Shown piece by piece: positions 17,837 through 27,045 of a stretch of DNA of 56,617 bases. Positions within the stretch are counted from its first letter, which is position 1; each line of letters begins with the position of its first letter. The DNA lies in contig CAVVGE010000003.1 in NCBI GenBank assembly GCA_963747735.1, positions 1-56,617 of the forward strand, read 5' to 3'. The translations under genes and the position numbers were made by a program. The stretch is from AP-15 sp963747735. GTDB lineage: Bacteria; Pseudomonadota; Alphaproteobacteria; ATCC43930; CGMCC-115725. The notes under the pieces were generated by a model. That model made no database searches. It had not been told where the DNA came from and saw only the letters and a list, made by a program, of their open reading frames with translations.

Positions 17837-18532
17837 TCAGCCGTTCTGCAGGCGGTAGCGCAGCCACACTGCGCCACCTTCGAGCACCTCACAGCTTTGC
17901 AGCGTCATCGACTGGAGCGGCGCTCGCGCGTCGGTCTCGTCCTCGCGGGAATCGAAGGCGTAGGGCCCGCCCCGCGCACCGTCCACCGCCGGGCAGATCG
18001 CAAGGCTGATCTCGTCGATTAGGCCGGCCCGCAGAAACGAACCGTTCGACTTGCCACCGCCTTCGAGCAGCAAGCGCTCGATCCCGAGTTCTCGGTTTAG
18101 GATCTCCAGCGCGAGCGCCAGATCGAGCTCCCGTTCGCCGGCGAAGATGTAGGAGACGCGGTCACGGCGCAGCCCCGCCAGATGCGCGTCGGAGACCTGC
18201 TCGGTCAACACCGCGACGATCGGGTCGCCGCCGATATCCGCACGCCCCCAGGCGATCTTGCCGTGCGCGTCGAGCGCGATGCCGTAGGCGGCGGCGTCGT
18301 GCCGGACGAACCAGGGCTCGCGCCGGAAGATTTCGCCCAGGTGATCAGGATAGGCATCTCTCTTCGCGTATTCGCTGCCGGTGACGCGGCCGATCAGCCA
18401 GGAGCCGTTGCCGAGCTCTTCGTGGATACGCTCGAACAGACCCGCCATGCGGTTCTCCGCCGGCCGCCACCGGCTGCCCCAGGTCCGGCCGTCGATGCTC
18501 GTATTCATGTGGCAAACGACATAAGGCTTCAT
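17837..18532 (-). CDS. RibD C-terminal/dihydrofolate-reductase-fold protein
   Basis: A 231-residue protein of the RibD C-terminal (pyrimidine reductase) fold. It starts with MKPYVVCHMNTSIDGRTWG, the NADPH-binding and substrate strand of this family, and carries the LLLEGGGKSNGSFLRAGLIDEI motif. The ATG at 18532 has AAAGGGG just upstream, so the longer frame to 18595 was not used. Members are riboflavin-pathway reductases or paralogues acting as NADPH-dependent reductases of unknown substrate. There is no riboflavin gene here, so the second is more likely. Confidence 0.85.
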   Translation of the reverse strand: MKPYVVCHMNTSIDGRTWGSRWRPAENRMAGLFERIHEELGNGSWLIGRVTGSEYAKRDAYPDHLGEIFRREPWFVRHDAAAYGIALDAHGKIAWGRADIGGDPIVAVLTEQVSDAHLAGLRRDRVSYIFAGERELDLALALEILNRELGIERLLLEGGGKSNGSFLRAGLIDEISLAICPAVDGARGGPYAFDSREDETDARAPLQSMTLQSCEVLEGGAVWLRYRLQNG

Positions 18533-18731
18533 CTGCGCCCCTTTACCGATTAGCCGCGGCACGGGCCGGGAGCGGCCAACCAAACCAGTTTGCATAGCCC
18601 CTTCGCCCGTGACCGGGATCGAGATCGCGGCCCTTCAGCCACGGCAAACAGGCGCACGGCGTTACCTACTGCTGGAAAGCCGGATTACGGGCAAACATCA
18701 GCGGAGCGCCCGGGGACAGTGCCTCGCGGCC

Positions 18732-19631
18732 TTAGTCTGGAAGATACATCACCTCCATAGAGCGCAGATGCGGCTCGTCCAGAATGCGGCCATTGCTGGC
18801 GACGCCCCACGGACTCTGAGCTGCCCGGGTATGGAGCGCATCGAGGGCCAATGTGTCGCGCTGCTTGAAATCACTCAAGAAATCCCAGTTGGCCTGTAAG
18901 CCTGCCATGGTGGTCAGCGCCGGAAACCAGGCCGCGGCGGCCCCGGCATCCTGCTGCGCCTGCAAGGAGGGATACGGCGACACGTCGGCGGGAATGAGAG
19001 GGACGACCGGCCCGGGAATGAGGCGGATCGCCTCTTGAATTTCTTCCCAGCTGCGCAAGTCATTGGGGCAGACGACATTGACCCGGGCTTCGGCTTTGTA
19101 GGCCTGGCAGCGTTCAATAATCTCCGCGAAGCTGGCGCCCGGCACGCCGCCGAGATCGCACCGGGCCATGATCACGAAGTCGGGGTCGAGAGCCTGTTTG
19201 GCATCCATCGCCGCCCGGAGCTTTCCGACCATCTCCTCTATCGAGATACAGCGGCGGCGAGGGCCGGCTTTCGGCGGAAACGTCTGGTCTTCGATATGGG
19301 CGCCGGCGATGCCCGCCTGAATGTATTCCCGCAGGGTGTAATGCGTGCTGATGGCATCACCGTATCCTGTGTCGGCATCCGCAAAGACTGGGATCTCTAC
19401 AGTCAGGACAATTTTGCGCGCGTTGTCCACCATGTCGCGCATGCTGGTCCCGGAGTCGGGCCAGCCCAGCTGGTGCGCCGCGGTATTGCCGCCGGACATG
19501 TAGAAGGCCTCATACCCCAGCGCTTCCGCCATCTTCGCACCAATGGGATTGATCCCGCCCGCCAAGACAAATAATTCGGGCCGTTGAAACAAGGTCTTCA
19601 GTCGGGTCGTCATACGCTGGCGCTCTGACAT
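18732..19631 (-). CDS. Isocitrate lyase/PEP mutase superfamily protein
   Basis: A 299-residue TIM-barrel protein. FVLAGGINPIGAKMAEALGYEAFYMSGG and the metal-binding VFADADTGYGD are present, and IAGAHIEDQTFPPKAG occupies the place of the catalytic loop. The KKCGH loop of true isocitrate and methylisocitrate lyases is replaced by PKAGPRRRC, without the catalytic Cys. The protein is therefore more likely a PEP-mutase, oxaloacetate-decarboxylase or petal-death-like C-C or P-C bond enzyme. GAGGAG lies 8 bases before the ATG. It leads the small cupin gene (19650-19991) by direction only: the cupin ends 18 bases upstream of this start on the same strand and may share its transcript. Confidence 0.88.
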   Translation of the reverse strand: MSERQRMTTRLKTLFQRPELFVLAGGINPIGAKMAEALGYEAFYMSGGNTAAHQLGWPDSGTSMRDMVDNARKIVLTVEIPVFADADTGYGDAISTHYTLREYIQAGIAGAHIEDQTFPPKAGPRRRCISIEEMVGKLRAAMDAKQALDPDFVIMARCDLGGVPGASFAEIIERCQAYKAEARVNVVCPNDLRSWEEIQEAIRLIPGPVVPLIPADVSPYPSLQAQQDAGAAAAWFPALTTMAGLQANWDFLSDFKQRDTLALDALHTRAAQSPWGVASNGRILDEPHLRSMEVMYLPD

Positions 19632-19649
19632 ACGCAGTCTCCTCGTGGA

Positions 19650-19991
19650 CTAGCTCCCCACCGGCACAGTGGCACTGATACGCGGGACTCCCAACGAGCG
19701 GGTCGTGTGACCCTGGCCTGTGAGGTCGTCGGCGAGGACCACGTCACCCGGCCCGAAACGGCGCGTGGTGCCATCGCCGATCCCGATTTCCATCTGCCCG
19801 ACGAGAATGAAAATGTATTGCCGCCGGGGTGCGGTGTGCCAATCGCTCCAATAATCCGCAGGAAAAGAGCGGAACACGAGGTTGGCACCCGCCTGAAGCG
19901 CCACGTTGCGGGTCTCCTCGGCGGGCAGGGGGAGATCCTCGAAATGGGTCTGGCCGTCCTCGCCGGTGTATATCCGTACCATCATCCGCAT
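19650..19991 (-). CDS. Small cupin-domain protein
   Basis: A 113-residue single-domain cupin. DYWSDWHTAPRRQYIFILVG is cupin motif 1 and RRFGPGDVVLADDLTGQGH is motif 2. The ATG at 19991 has AAGGAG 6 bases upstream, which fixes the start; the open frame runs far further upstream as a shadow of the CoA-lyase gene. It could be a metal-dependent isomerase or dioxygenase, or a non-enzymatic stress protein. It precedes the lyase/mutase gene by 18 bases on the same strand, suggesting joint use. Confidence 0.8.
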   Translation of the reverse strand: MRMMVRIYTGEDGQTHFEDLPLPAEETRNVALQAGANLVFRSFPADYWSDWHTAPRRQYIFILVGQMEIGIGDGTTRRFGPGDVVLADDLTGQGHTTRSLGVPRISATVPVGS

Positions 19992-20135
19992 GCTCCTTCC
20001 CACAGAGAGATCACTGCGTCGCGTAGGATACCGCGGTGCGCGCACCGCCCGGAAGCCCGCGAAAACAGGTCCGGTCTTGCCTTCAGCCGCCGGTGCAGGC
20101 GGAATACGGCCGGAAAACGTCGAGCCCGGGAACGC

Positions 20136-21032
20136 ATGATGACCACAGACAGGCAACCTTTGCGCAGCTTTCTGTTTGCGCCGGGCAACCACGCGCGGCG
20201 GGTCGAAAAGGCGCTGTCGCTCGATGCCGATGCCGTCATTTTCGATCTCGAAGACGCCGTTGCTGTCGCCGAGAAGCCGGCGGCGCGCCAGTCGGTGGCC
20301 GCGGCTCTGGGGCGGCCGCGTCGCGGCTGGCTCTATGTTCGCGTCAACGCCGCCGATACCGATTTCTGCTATGCTGACCTCGTGGCGGTCGTCCGGCCCG
20401 GGCTCGACGGCGTCATCCTGCCGAAGGTGGAAAGCCCCGCCGCGCTCGCGACGATCGAGTGGCTGCTCGCTCAGCTGGAACGCGAGAACGACCTGCCGCA
20501 AGGTGCGGCGGACCTGATCCCGATCATCGAGACGGCGCGGGGGCTCGACCGGCTTCCCGCAATTCTGGCAGCGGCGAGCCGGGTGCGGCGGGTCGCGTTT
20601 GGCGCCGGCGATTTCACCCTCGACGTCAACATGATTTGGAGCCGCGGCGAGACCGAACTGGCGCATGCCCGCGCGGCGATCGTCACCGCGTCGCGCGCGG
20701 CGGAGCTGGAGGCGCCGCTCGATACGGTCTGGGTCGATCTCGCCGACCGCGAGGGCCTGGAAGCCTCGGCGCAGACGGCGCTCGGCCTCGGTTTCCAGGG
20801 CAAGATGTGCATCCATCCGGACCAGATCGCGGTTGTGAACCGGGTGTTTTCCCCGACCGATGCGGAGATCGCCTCTGCCGAGCGGGTGGCGGCTGCCTTT
20901 GCCGGCGCCGAAGCGGCGGGAAGTGCCGCAATCCAGCTCGACGGCAAATTTATCGATTACCCGATCGTCCACCGGGCGCAGCGGATGTTGCGCCGGGCGG
21001 CCGCCATCCGCGCGCGGAAGGAACGACGATGA
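20136..21032 (+). CDS. CoA ester lyase (HpcH/HpaI, CitE-like)
   Basis: A 298-residue member of the CitE/malyl-CoA lyase family. RSFLFAPGNHARRVEKAL and VIFDLEDAV are the family signature, and the Mg-binding acids lie in LIPIIETARG and FGAGDFTLDVN. GKMCIHPDQIAVVN ends the barrel. These enzymes cleave (S)-3-hydroxyacyl-CoA thioesters such as malyl-, citramalyl- or methylmalyl-CoA. ATG at 20136 (or the adjacent ATG at 20139). Its TGA overlaps the ATG of the CoA-transferase gene, so the two act together: transferase activates an acid, lyase cleaves it. Confidence 0.9.
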   Translation: MMTTDRQPLRSFLFAPGNHARRVEKALSLDADAVIFDLEDAVAVAEKPAARQSVAAALGRPRRGWLYVRVNAADTDFCYADLVAVVRPGLDGVILPKVESPAALATIEWLLAQLERENDLPQGAADLIPIIETARGLDRLPAILAAASRVRRVAFGAGDFTLDVNMIWSRGETELAHARAAIVTASRAAELEAPLDTVWVDLADREGLEASAQTALGLGFQGKMCIHPDQIAVVNRVFSPTDAEIASAERVAAAFAGAEAAGSAAIQLDGKFIDYPIVHRAQRMLRRAAAIRARKERR

Positions 21033-22213
21033 CAGAAAACTCGGCCGGGCCGCTCGGCGGCATCACGGTTCTCGACCTCTGCCGCTATCTCGCCGGTCCC
21101 TACAGCTGCACGCTGCTTGCCGATTTGGGCGCCGAGGTGATCAAGATCGAATCGCCGCAGGGCGACATGTTGCGCCAGTTCCCGTCCAGCCTGCCGGGAG
21201 AAAGCCGGTTCTTTCTCGGCACCAACCGCGGCAAGCGTGCGCTCGCGCTCGATCTGAAACACCCCGAAGGTCTGGCCGTGTTGCATCGGATGGTGGCGAG
21301 CGCCGATGTTCTGGTTGAAAATTTCCGCCCTTCGGTGCCGGCCCGGCTCGGGATCGATTACCCTCGGCTTCGGGAGATCAATCCGCGCCTCGTCTATGCC
21401 GGCCTGACGGGTTACGGCGAAACCGGCCCGCTCAGCGAGAAGGGCGGGTTCGACCAGGTATTGCAATGCCTCTCCGGCATGGCGGTGTTCCAGGGCGGCG
21501 GCGCCGACAAACCGCAACTGGTGCTCGGCTCGGTGCTCGACTATTTCACCTCGGCACTGCTCGCCTATGGCGTCGCCGCGGCACTGTTCCACCGCGAACG
21601 CAGCGGGAAGGGGCAGTATCTGAGCCTGTCGCTGTTGCGCAGCGCCTTGACGATCCAGGCCGGGCGTTTCGTCTGGGCCGACAGCGAGGGCAGCGACGTC
21701 GCCCGCGATTCCGGTACCGGCGGACTGACCGGCATCCACCCGACAAAAGAAGGCGCGCTCTACATCTCGGTACACTCGAACCACTTCTTCGCCGCCCTCT
21801 GCCAGTCGATCGGCCGCCCCGAACTGGCGAGCGATCCGCGCTGCGCGACGATGCGCAGCCGTGCCGCCCACGCCGCCGATCTGGTGCCCGAATTGCGCGC
21901 TGCGCTTGCCGCGCACACGGCCCTGGAGTGGGAGGAGATTTTCGGGGAACGTGTCCCTTGCGCGGCGGTACGACCGATCGAGGCGATGTTCGATCATCCG
22001 CAGGTCCTCGCGGAGGATTTGGTGACGACGCTGGACCACCCGGTCGTGGGCCGCTACCGAACGATGACCAAGCCGGTCAAATTCTCCGACACGCCCGGAC
22101 CGTCGCCGGTCGCCGCGCCGACTTTCGGCCAGCACAGCGACGCGGTTCTCGCCGCATACGGCTATCCTGCCGAAGAGATCGCGTCATTGCGGGAGCGGGG
22201 CATCGTTCGGTGA
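21029..22213 (+). CDS. CaiB/BaiF family CoA-transferase (family III)
   Basis: A 394-residue formyl-CoA-transferase-like protein. The N-terminus shows GITVLDLCRYLAGPYSCTLLADLGAEVIKIE, then GTNRGKRALALDLKHPEG, VENFRPSVPARLGIDY and LTGYGETGP, all family hallmarks. The active-site aspartate region is about VLGSVLDYFTSALLAYG. These enzymes move CoA between carboxylic acids. The start overlaps the stop of the CoA lyase gene (ATGA), so translation is coupled. The natural reading is that it makes the acyl-CoA cleaved by the lyase. Confidence 0.92.
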   Translation: MTENSAGPLGGITVLDLCRYLAGPYSCTLLADLGAEVIKIESPQGDMLRQFPSSLPGESRFFLGTNRGKRALALDLKHPEGLAVLHRMVASADVLVENFRPSVPARLGIDYPRLREINPRLVYAGLTGYGETGPLSEKGGFDQVLQCLSGMAVFQGGGADKPQLVLGSVLDYFTSALLAYGVAAALFHRERSGKGQYLSLSLLRSALTIQAGRFVWADSEGSDVARDSGTGGLTGIHPTKEGALYISVHSNHFFAALCQSIGRPELASDPRCATMRSRAAHAADLVPELRAALAAHTALEWEEIFGERVPCAAVRPIEAMFDHPQVLAEDLVTTLDHPVVGRYRTMTKPVKFSDTPGPSPVAAPTFGQHSDAVLAAYGYPAEEIASLRERGIVR

Positions 22214-22233
22214 GGATGTGGTTCGCCTGTTCC

Positions 22234-23226
22234 TCAAGCGGGCGCGAACAATACCGGCTTGATTGCGGTGCCGGCGACTGCGTCGATCACGGACTGGCAC
22301 CGCCGCGCTCGGCGACCGGTGGCGGCGATGCGACGGCAATGATCAAGCGCCGCGCCGATCAGATTTTCGCTCGCTTCCGGAGTGCGGAACCCGGAATGGG
22401 CCGAGAGCGTGACGTTGTTCAGCGTGGTCAAGATGTGGCCTGCCGGCAGGGGCTCGATGGCGAAGACATCGAGACCGGCATGGCGGATATGGCCCGAGCG
22501 CAGAGCCTCGATCATCGCCTCCGCGTCGACCAGCGCGCCGCGCGCCGTGTTCACGAGAATGACGCCCGGCTTCATCGCGGCGATCCGCTGGCGCGACAGG
22601 AAGCCCGTGGTTTCCTCGGTCAGCAGCAAATGCAGGGAGACTACGTCGCTGTGCGCGAGCACCTCGTCGAGCGCGGCAAACTCGACGCTCGGATAGGCCC
22701 GCCGGCTGCGGTTCCAGGCGACCACCTTGAGGCCCGAGCCGAGCGCGATGCGCGCGACCTCGACAGCGATCCCGCCGAACCCGACGAGGCCCAGCGTCTT
22801 GCCGGTGAGCTGGACGCCCTCGACGCCCAGCCACCGCCCCGCACGCATCCCGCGGTCCATGCGCGCAAGGCCCCTCGCCGCGGCCCACATCAGCGCGATC
22901 GCGCATTCCGCCACCGCGGTGTCGCCATAGCCCTTGATGATGTGAACGGTGATGCCAAGCCCGGCGAGCTCCTCCGGGTTCATGTAGCTGCGCGCCCCGG
23001 TGCCGAGGAAAACGACGTGCGCGAGCCCGCGGCACTGCGAGGCCAGCCGCGTCGGCAGCGGGGTGTGGTCGATGATCGCGATCTCGGCATCGCCGAGGAC
23101 GGCAGCGAACGCCTCCGGCGCCACGTCGGGATCGCGATTGATGGCGACCGGCGGATCTCCCTCGCGCCGCAGCGCTCGCGCGATGGCGGCGAGAGTGTCG
23201 TCGGCGTCGACGAAGACAGCGCGCAC
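22234..23226 (-). CDS. D-isomer-specific 2-hydroxyacid dehydrogenase
   Basis: A 330-residue NAD(P)-dependent dehydrogenase. The Rossmann fingerprint is TLGLVGFGGIA (third glycine replaced by alanine). The catalytic set is Arg in NTARGALVD, Glu in FAIEPLPAG and His in LSAHSGFRTPEA. Substrates in the family include D-lactate, glycerate, phosphoglycerate and formate. GTG start with AAGGA upstream. It converges on the CoA-transferase gene, ending 20 bases from it. Confidence 0.9.
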   Translation of the reverse strand: MRAVFVDADDTLAAIARALRREGDPPVAINRDPDVAPEAFAAVLGDAEIAIIDHTPLPTRLASQCRGLAHVVFLGTGARSYMNPEELAGLGITVHIIKGYGDTAVAECAIALMWAAARGLARMDRGMRAGRWLGVEGVQLTGKTLGLVGFGGIAVEVARIALGSGLKVVAWNRSRRAYPSVEFAALDEVLAHSDVVSLHLLLTEETTGFLSRQRIAAMKPGVILVNTARGALVDAEAMIEALRSGHIRHAGLDVFAIEPLPAGHILTTLNNVTLSAHSGFRTPEASENLIGAALDHCRRIAATGRRARRCQSVIDAVAGTAIKPVLFAPA

Positions 23227-23309
23227 GGTTCTCGTCCTTCCGGAAGGGCGTGTCGGAGGTGGCGCGGCGTCATCCTAGGCGGGCGTGCTGAGGCGCCGTC
23301 TGCGGCGAG

Positions 23310-24221
23310 CTACTCCGCCGCGCGGCCGACCAAGTGAAGTGCCGGGTCAAGGGCCGTCCGCGGCGCGACGCCCTCTACGCTCGCGAAGGCGCGATCATGC
23401 GCCTCGATCTGCTCGGCGTAATTGGCACGATAGCGGCGGTAGGCTTCTTCGTGGCGGGTCAGCGCCGCGGCGTGGAATTCGCCCTCGGGCGAGGGCAATA
23501 AGTCGAAATGGCCTCCGGAATCGCGCCCGCGCACGAGCGGCGCGCACATGCGCATGGTGCCGGTGAGTCGGCAATGCGCCGGGATATAGCTGATGCCGAT
23601 GCCGACGCGGCGATGCGCGGCGCGGTTCGGCGCCGAGCGGTGCCGGCACAGCGTGTGGTGCAATGAGAAGCTGCCGGCCGGCAGTGCCATCATCTCGCCG
23701 TCACCCTGGTCGAAATCCGCCGTGATCGCCTGGCCGCCGCCGTTGATGCTGTTCTTTAGGCCGAGCGCGGCATGGCGCAATTGCTGCGGTCGCCCGCGCG
23801 ATGAGACGACCTCCATGCAACCGGCCTCTGCGGTAGCGTCGCTTAGAGCGACCCATGCCGTCACGTGCTCATAAGGCTCGATGCCGAAATAGGTCGCGTC
23901 CTGGTGCCAGGCAGCAAAGGTCGGACTGTTCGCCTCCTTGATAAAAAAGGTCGATGTGAACACGAGGATGTCGGGGCCGATCAGGCTCTCGACCGCATCG
24001 AGAATGCCCCCGTGGCGCACCAGTCTGTCGAGCCACGGCAGAAAGACATAAGACGCCGACCGCCAGCGCCAATCGCCCTGATTGACCGGCTTGCCGAGCC
24101 ATTCCTCGAAGCGCGCCAGGTCGGCGTTGTACTCGGCTACTTCGTCCGGCGAGAGCGCGGGAACCGGGTAGAGATACCCGTCGTAGCGGTATTTCGCGAC
24201 CTGCTCAGCCGTCAGCGCCAT
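23310..24221 (-). CDS. Phytanoyl-CoA dioxygenase (PhyH) family protein
   Basis: A 303-residue Fe(II)/2-oxoglutarate dioxygenase of the double-stranded beta-helix fold. Iron ligands are His and Asp of AAWHQDATYFG and His of the HHTLCRHRSAPNR segment, in which the arginine would bind 2-oxoglutarate. The start at 24221 has GAGGAG 7 bases upstream and begins MALTAEQVAKYRYDGYL, the usual N-terminal helix. It hydroxylates an unknown substrate. Encoded just before the dehydrogenase on the same strand (83 bases), possibly co-transcribed. Confidence 0.9.
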   Translation of the reverse strand: MALTAEQVAKYRYDGYLYPVPALSPDEVAEYNADLARFEEWLGKPVNQGDWRWRSASYVFLPWLDRLVRHGGILDAVESLIGPDILVFTSTFFIKEANSPTFAAWHQDATYFGIEPYEHVTAWVALSDATAEAGCMEVVSSRGRPQQLRHAALGLKNSINGGGQAITADFDQGDGEMMALPAGSFSLHHTLCRHRSAPNRAAHRRVGIGISYIPAHCRLTGTMRMCAPLVRGRDSGGHFDLLPSPEGEFHAAALTRHEEAYRRYRANYAEQIEAHDRAFASVEGVAPRTALDPALHLVGRAAE

Positions 24222-24477
24222 CGCCGTCTCCTCGCCTATATGCGCCGATCCTAGCACATCGACCGGCCGGGAGCGGCTGCGGCTGTCTCTGTTGGATCAG
24301 GAGCTGCGCGCCATCGCGGCAGGCCCTACAGCCCAAAATCGGCGGAGCGATCCTTGGCGAGCCGGATTGACCCACAGCGCCACCCGGGCGCCTCCCGGCC
24401 AGCTCAGCCTGGGGCGGCGGGTGATCGGCACATACGCGAGCGGACCGTAACGGCGCGGAGTGATCGGGAAACCCCGG

Positions 24478-25449
24478 CTATTCCGCCGCTGCCATCACGC
24501 GCAGTTCTTCCGCAGCCGAAAGGATCGGCAACCCCTCGATCGCCTTCGACGGTTGTCCATCGACGCCGACCAGCGGCTGGCCGACCAGGGTGATGCGATA
24601 GAGCTGGCGGTCGAAATCGGATTGGAAGATGTCGGTCGGCGCAAGGTGCGAGGTCGAGCGATTGTCCCAGAATGCGATGTCGCCCGGGTTCCACTTGAAG
24701 CGCACGGTGTATTCCGGCCGCGTCGTATGCTCCCACAAGAGTTCGAGCAGTTTTTGGCTCTCGCGCAAGGTCAGCCCGACCACCTGTTTGACATAGGAGG
24801 GGCTGATGAACAGCACCCGCTCCCCGGTCTCGGCATGCACGCTCACCAGCGGGTGCTCGCTCGCCAGGGTGCGGCGCCTGATGCGTTCGTTGTATTTGCT
24901 GTCCGGCTTCGGGTTTTCCCGCGGCACGTATTTGTGGATGCCCCGCAGCCCGTCGACAAACCCGCGCATCGTCGGCGACAGTCCCTGGTAGGCCGCGACA
25001 AGGTCGGTCCAGAACGTGTCGCCGCCATAGGGCGGTATCGTGACGCCGCGCAGGATCGAGGCGCAGGGCGGATTGACCGCGGCGGTGATGTCGGTGTGCC
25101 AACCGGACCACGGCGTCACCATTGTCTGTTCGCGGTTCTCGTTGGCGGTGCGGTTCTTGGCGACCGAATAGATCTCGGGGTAGCCCTCGACATGGCCGAA
25201 CACCGCGTGGCCGATCGTCGGCTCGCCAAACTGGCGGGCCATTGCGACATGCTGCGCATGATCGAGGCTCTGACCTCGGAAAAACACGACCTTCCATTTC
25301 AGGAAGGCGTCACGCACTTCCTTCAATTGTTCCGGCGGCAGGGGTTTGCCGAGATCGACGCCGCGGATCTCCGCGCCGATGTGCAGTGTCAGCGGCACCA
25401 CCTCGACATACGTATTCGTGCCGGTGCCTTGCTGGGATGACGACGCCAT
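24478..25449 (-). CDS. TauD/TfdA family Fe(II)/2-oxoglutarate dioxygenase
   Basis: A 323-residue dioxygenase. Early strands (LTLHIGAEIRGVDLGKPLP) and VVFFRGQSLDHAQHVAMARQFG are typical, with iron ligands in SGWHTDITA and in NRSTSHLAP and the 2-oxoglutarate arginine in RQLYRITLVG. The family includes taurine, 2,4-D and alkylsulfate dioxygenases. GGAGG lies 6 bases before the ATG. It may share a promoter with the PhyH gene 256 bases on. The substrate is unknown; a sulfonate or aryloxy acid would fit the family. Confidence 0.92.
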   Translation of the reverse strand: MASSSQQGTGTNTYVEVVPLTLHIGAEIRGVDLGKPLPPEQLKEVRDAFLKWKVVFFRGQSLDHAQHVAMARQFGEPTIGHAVFGHVEGYPEIYSVAKNRTANENREQTMVTPWSGWHTDITAAVNPPCASILRGVTIPPYGGDTFWTDLVAAYQGLSPTMRGFVDGLRGIHKYVPRENPKPDSKYNERIRRRTLASEHPLVSVHAETGERVLFISPSYVKQVVGLTLRESQKLLELLWEHTTRPEYTVRFKWNPGDIAFWDNRSTSHLAPTDIFQSDFDRQLYRITLVGQPLVGVDGQPSKAIEGLPILSAAEELRVMAAAE

Positions 25450-26009
25450 CTGTTTCCTCCGCCTGATATTCGGTGCCGCAGTCGGTCAGCCCCGTCCCCA
25501 GGATGATCCGGGATGCCTTCCGAATTGCATCCGGCATGCCGATCATACGCCGATATCGAGCTACCCGCGATAAGCAGAGAGCCCGCCGCTGACGGTTTGC
25601 GACATCCGGTTTATACCGGGCGCGCCGCCACCGCTCGCAGCGCGCGGCGGGCACGGCGGCCGAGGGTCGGCGCCGCCGCCGGGCGGCGCGACAATGCAAG
25701 CCTCGAAGCGCGTGTCGTCAGCAGCCACGATCGCGGTGCGTGACCGCTCCGCCGGTGCAGCTTGGTTGACGCCTTCGCCCATGATTGCGCCTCCTTCGCC
25801 CGATCTCCCTCGGGCAACGCCATCGCGACCGCGTGACCTTCGAGGGCGGCGCGGTGCCAGATCCTTGTGATTTTGCGCCAACCCCATGGGAGAAGCCCTT
25901 TACCGCAACGAGACGCGGTAGCGTTCCGCGACGCTCTCGCCCGGTACGGAGCGCTCGCTCAGCCGCAGATGTTATTGGCAAGGCCGCGTCCAGCCCGAAA
26001 GCGGTGGTC
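25450..26009. other. Intergenic region without a confident gene
   Basis: A leftward frame ending at 25561 contains MGEGVNQAAPAERSRTAIVA followed by low-complexity proline/glycine sequence. It could be the relic of a small protein gene, but I recognise no family. Otherwise no structure was seen. Confidence 0.3.
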
Positions 26010-26807
26010 CTAGAACGGCCGGCGGTCGAGTGGCGCATGCGGCTGCTCCAGACCGTCTACGGGAATGTTGCGCCCGTTGATCCAGTGGGCGCGCGGCGAT
26101 GCGAGGAACACGATCACATCGGCAACCTCCTCGGCGGCGCCGAGGCGGCCCATCGGGAAACCGTGTCGGACGTAGTCGTCGAAATAATCCGGATTGGCCA
26201 GGCGGTAGCGGTCCCAGCCATTGCCCTCGATCAAGATTGAGCCCGGGGATACGGTATTGACGCGTATCCCATACGGCACGAACTCCAGCGCCCAGCGCTC
26301 GGTGTCGAAAATCAGCGCCGCTTTGGCCGCGCCGTATTGCCCCGACATCGCGAGTTGCGGCGCCCATCCGGAGATCGACCCGATATTGATCATCGCGGCG
26401 CCCGGTCGGCCTTTCATGTGAGGCAAGGCAAGCCGCATCATGCGCACGGTCTGGATCAGATTGCGCTCCAGCGCGCCGCGCCAGTCGTTATCGCTGCTGT
26501 CGGCAACGCGCGCCCCGCCGCCACCACCGCCGACATTGTTGACCAGGACATCGATGCCGCCATACGCAGCCGCCGTCGCGTCGATCAGCCGAGCTGCATC
26601 CGCTGGGTCTGCGACGTCGCCGGCGTGAGCCGTCACTGCGGCACCAGCGCCCTGCAATGCAGCTTCCGCGTCGCGCAGCTGAGCGGCAGAGCGCGCCGAC
26701 AGCATGATCCGGCAACCCTCTGCGACAAATGCCTTGGCTGTCGCCAACCCGATGCCTCGGCTCGAGCCGGTAATCAGCACGACCTTGTCGGCGAGTTTCA
26801 GATCCAT
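26010..26807 (-). CDS. Short-chain dehydrogenase/reductase (SDR)
   Basis: A 265-residue classical SDR. Cofactor motif TGSSRGIG (14-21), NNVGGGGGG, catalytic Ser in NIGSISGWAP, and the YGAAK Tyr-Lys pair followed by YGIRVNTVSPGSI. GAGGAAG precedes the ATG at the right spacing. It probably oxidises or reduces an alcohol/ketone, perhaps the product of one of the dioxygenases nearby, which is a guess from position only. Confidence 0.92.
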   Translation of the reverse strand: MDLKLADKVVLITGSSRGIGLATAKAFVAEGCRIMLSARSAAQLRDAEAALQGAGAAVTAHAGDVADPADAARLIDATAAAYGGIDVLVNNVGGGGGGARVADSSDNDWRGALERNLIQTVRMMRLALPHMKGRPGAAMINIGSISGWAPQLAMSGQYGAAKAALIFDTERWALEFVPYGIRVNTVSPGSILIEGNGWDRYRLANPDYFDDYVRHGFPMGRLGAAEEVADVIVFLASPRAHWINGRNIPVDGLEQPHAPLDRRPF

Positions 26808-27045
26808 GCCGCCACTTCCTCGAAGGCCCGCCGAGCCGCCCTACTTCGGATCAGGCCGGCGCGAGTCCCGGCTGAATATTCGCTGAGACGTATTGCCGTT
26901 GCCAGTTCGGCAGGAGTGCCATCGGGGGGCTTGGCACCGCCTTTCAATCCGGTCAGCGCGTCGCGCATTGCCCGCGAGAAGCGCCTTAAGCGCAGCAGCC
27001 TGTGGGCGCATTTTTGTTCCCCCGGATGTGCTGATACGACGAATG

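Noticed and set aside
25561..25887. Small leftward gene MGEGVNQAAPAERSRTAIVA
   Set aside because: After about 30 residues the sequence becomes low-complexity Pro/Gly; no full domain and no support beyond the open frame.
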